A stretch of 8,764 bases of DNA, from positions 504 through 9,267 of the forward strand of contig JARGOW010000105.1 in NCBI GenBank assembly GCA_029212955.1, given 5' to 3'. This document shows, in pieces, positions 7,532 through 8,764 of the stretch. The first letter of the stretch is position 1; each line of letters opens with the position of its first letter. The notes beneath the pieces are model-generated. The model did no database searches. It was given only the letters and a program-made list of their open reading frames with translations, and was not told the origin of the DNA. A program made the position numbers and the translations under genes. Source of the stretch: Planctomycetota bacterium (GTDB taxonomy: Bacteria > Planctomycetota > UBA1135 > GCA-002686595).

Positions 7532-7562
7532 GGGTGGGAATCTATTCCCGGCCAACGGCGGT
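7523..7562 (+). terminator. 40-nt hairpin just after cusA, alternative to the preceding one
   Basis: Bases 7523-7533 pair with 7552-7562 (11 bp). After one G/G mismatch and one T-G wobble, 7536-7541 pair with 7544-7549 (6 bp). The predicted tip has only two unpaired bases, so the last A-T pair probably opens. It lies 6 nt after the operon's stop codon and is the likeliest 3' end of the transcript. The missing T-run suggests Rho-dependent ending or RNA stabilisation. Confidence 0.5.
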
Positions 7563-7598
7563 GGTTCGTGCAGCCTGGGGAACCGGCTGGACGGCGAT

Positions 7599-7676
7599 TC
7601 AACGACCCTTGCGGAAGAGCCTTTTCACGGAACGAAAGACTCCAAAGATCATCAATAGGAAGCGCAGTTTCTTCAT
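7599..7676 (-). CDS. Doubtful 25-residue ORF: hydrophobic then basic
   Basis: An ATG at 7676 opens a 25-codon frame ending in TGA at 7601-7599. It encodes a peptide starting MKKLRFLLMIFGVF and ending with a cluster of Arg/Lys. That resembles a small membrane peptide or a short amphipathic peptide. There is no Shine-Dalgarno before it and no homology I can name. It lies in the same direction as the secretin-like gene, after that gene's stop. It could easily be chance, since the gap is only 247 nt and contains several stem-loops. Confidence 0.2.
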   Translation of the reverse strand: MKKLRFLLMIFGVFRSVKRLFRKGR

Positions 7677-7714
7677 GGGGCCTACGATAGGGGCTTTCTT
7701 CGGGCAAGCCAGCC

Positions 7715-7731
7715 CTGTCTGCTGACAGTTT
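7715..7731 (+). terminator. Weak stem-loop with short T-run
   Basis: CTGTC at 7715-7719 pairs with GACAG at 7724-7728 across a 4-nt loop, and TTT follows. A 5-bp stem and three T's are weak, but it lies in the convergent gap after cusA and could add to termination on the + strand. Confidence 0.2.
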
Positions 7732-7750
7732 CGTGAGGCTGTGGCGGCGT

Positions 7751-7764
7751 GCCCTGACCAGGGC
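7751..7764 (-). terminator. Short hairpin directly after the secretin-like gene
   Basis: GCCCTG at 7751-7756 is the reverse complement of CAGGGC at 7759-7764, a 6-bp GC-rich stem (realistically 5 bp with a 4-nt loop). It directly abuts the TAA of the minus-strand gene. No T-run follows on the minus strand, so its role as a terminator is uncertain. Confidence 0.25.
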
Positions 7765-8763
7765 TTACTTCACGTCCAATCGCGCAATCAGATCCAGGAT
7801 CCCGTCCCGGTCGGCCTGGCTACATCGAAGAATGAGGGCATTGAGGCGCGGGTCGATGGAGGTGGTGATGCGGGGCTTGCCCTTGCCCGGTGTGGGGTAG
7901 AACTTCTCCAGGTGGAAAAGCACGTCCTTGGGGTCCGCATAATCGAGGCGGATGACCTCGGTTGCGAGGGTGCGGGCCTTGCGGATGCGGTCGCCTTGTT
8001 CCTTGCTGACCTGGTCGGCGAGCATCAGGACCTGGGAGAGCTGATAGACCCAGGGGCCGGAACCCTGAATCAGCATGCCGTTGGCGCTGCCCAGGGGAAG
8101 GATCGTTTGTTTGCCAGGATTGCGAATCAATTGTCGGAGCACATTCGACATGGATCGCATGTCCGTGTTGGGAAGGCTGATGACCGTTTGAACCATGAGC
8201 GCGTGCTGGGAGGCATACGCTGCGAGCCTGCTTGGATCCAGAAGAATGGGCGTGCCAAGGTCGTTGTGGGCCAAGAGACGCAGGATCACGCCTTTCTTAC
8301 TGGGCACGAGGTCTAGAAGGAATCCATTCTGTTGGAGGCTCAGCTGTAGGAATGAAACAGCGGCTTCGGGTTGCAATTCGGAAAGGCCAAGGATGTTGGG
8401 CTTGACCGAGTAAAAGGATCGCTGGGCGTTGTCGTTCATGAGGCACTTCACGCCTACCTGCTGGCAGTACTCCTCGAAGACCGCTCCCAGGCTGCGCGCC
8501 CCTTGGCCGTTGAGCAGGGCAATGGGCTTGCCCGGTACCGGGAGGAAGTTCGCAGGATCTTGATGGCCCAGTTGGTACACCGCGATGGCCTCCTGCATGG
8601 TCCGGATCGAATTCGCATCGCCCGAGATTCGCAAAGCCTTGCCCTCGATCGCGATATCGCCCATTCCGGAGGACTGTTTCTTCAGAATGGATTGAACGGT
8701 TATTGCGTCGAGGGAACCAAGCTCCACGAGCACGGACTCCACTTTGGCCGCAGCGGGCTGTGG
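7765..8763 (-). CDS. C-terminal part of a secretin N-domain-like protein lacking a secretin barrel (5'-partial)
   Basis: The frame is open from the right edge to a TAA at 7767-7765, giving 332 visible residues. A GTG at 8742 is not a convincing start because the frame continues upstream as Pro/Ala-rich sequence. Numbering from base 8763, I see four modules with the alpha-beta pattern of secretin N domains: about 8-65 (KALRISGDANSIRTMQEAI), an N0-like module about 75-165, an N1-like module about 187-250, and an N2-like module about 268-331 ending in PRLNALILRCSQADRDGIL (NolW-like). Type II/III secretins and PilQ continue after such modules into a membrane-embedded barrel; here the chain stops two residues after the last module. 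It may therefore be a periplasmic ring or scaffold partner, or a divergent accessory protein. No link to the copper operon is evident; the two converge. Module assignment is by eye and moderately sure. Confidence 0.65.
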   Translation of the reverse strand, partial: PQPAAAKVESVLVELGSLDAITVQSILKKQSSGMGDIAIEGKALRISGDANSIRTMQEAIAVYQLGHQDPANFLPVPGKPIALLNGQGARSLGAVFEEYCQQVGVKCLMNDNAQRSFYSVKPNILGLSELQPEAAVSFLQLSLQQNGFLLDLVPSKKGVILRLLAHNDLGTPILLDPSRLAAYASQHALMVQTVISLPNTDMRSMSNVLRQLIRNPGKQTILPLGSANGMLIQGSGPWVYQLSQVLMLADQVSKEQGDRIRKARTLATEVIRLDYADPKDVLFHLEKFYPTPGKGKPRITTSIDPRLNALILRCSQADRDGILDLIARLDVK

Positions 8764-8764
8764 A

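Noticed and set aside
7571..7589. CAGCC/GGCTG stem-loop in the gap after cusA
   Set aside because: It has only five pairs around a 9-nt loop and no T-run, so it is not distinguishable from chance in GC-rich sequence.
1..8764. CRISPR arrays, insertion sequences, tRNA or rRNA genes, toxin-antitoxin pairs
   Set aside because: I found no regularly spaced repeats, transposase motifs, terminal inverted repeats or cloverleaf-like segments by reading the window.

Overview
The window holds a copper/silver efflux operon of the HME-RND type (CusCBA order) from a GC-rich bacterium, flanked by two partial genes that run off the window edges. Planctomycetota is my best guess for the host. The grounds are the near absence of Shine-Dalgarno sequences before the operon's genes, an adaptor with a second heavy-metal-binding domain nested inside it, an enlarged CusA of 1221 residues, and a secretin N-domain protein nearby. 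This comes from remembered family traits, not from a search.

Layout. Bases 3-413 (+) are the 3' end of a cysteine-patterned protein with the spacing CC-x11-CC-x11-CHC, and its start lies outside the window. Eight bases after its stop codon begins a 67-nt collinear hairpin followed by TTTT (421-491), which looks like an intrinsic terminator or attenuator. The efflux operon follows on the + strand: a CusC/TolC-type outer-membrane factor (533-1873), a multi-domain CusB-type periplasmic adaptor (1884-3848) and a CusA-type RND pump (3852-7517). The gaps are 10 nt and 3 nt, so the three are almost surely cotranscribed. At the end of cusA there are two overlapping, mutually exclusive hairpins (7498-7562). 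The 247-nt gap 7518-7764 also holds weak stem-loops and a doubtful 25-codon minus-strand ORF. From 7765 to the right edge, on the minus strand, lies the C-terminal part of a protein made of secretin N-type modules with no secretin barrel after them.

How it works together. CusA takes Cu(I)/Ag(I) from the periplasm or inner membrane through a methionine triad; all three Met positions are conserved (M686, M736, M825). The adaptor bridges CusA to the outer-membrane channel and itself carries three Cys-based metal-binding motifs. The metal leaves through the CusC-type channel. No CusF chaperone, sensor kinase, CueR/CsoR-type regulator or P-type ATPase is in the window. The extra metal motifs on the adaptor could replace a separate chaperone (inference).

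The parts most worth a second look are the nested metal-binding domain in CusB, the apparent extra membrane-helix pair and altered proton-relay residues in CusA, the Cys-patterned upstream gene with its unusually long hairpin, and the secretin-like protein without a barrel. I found no evidence of a wholly new system; it is a divergent member of a known efflux family with unusual accessory parts.
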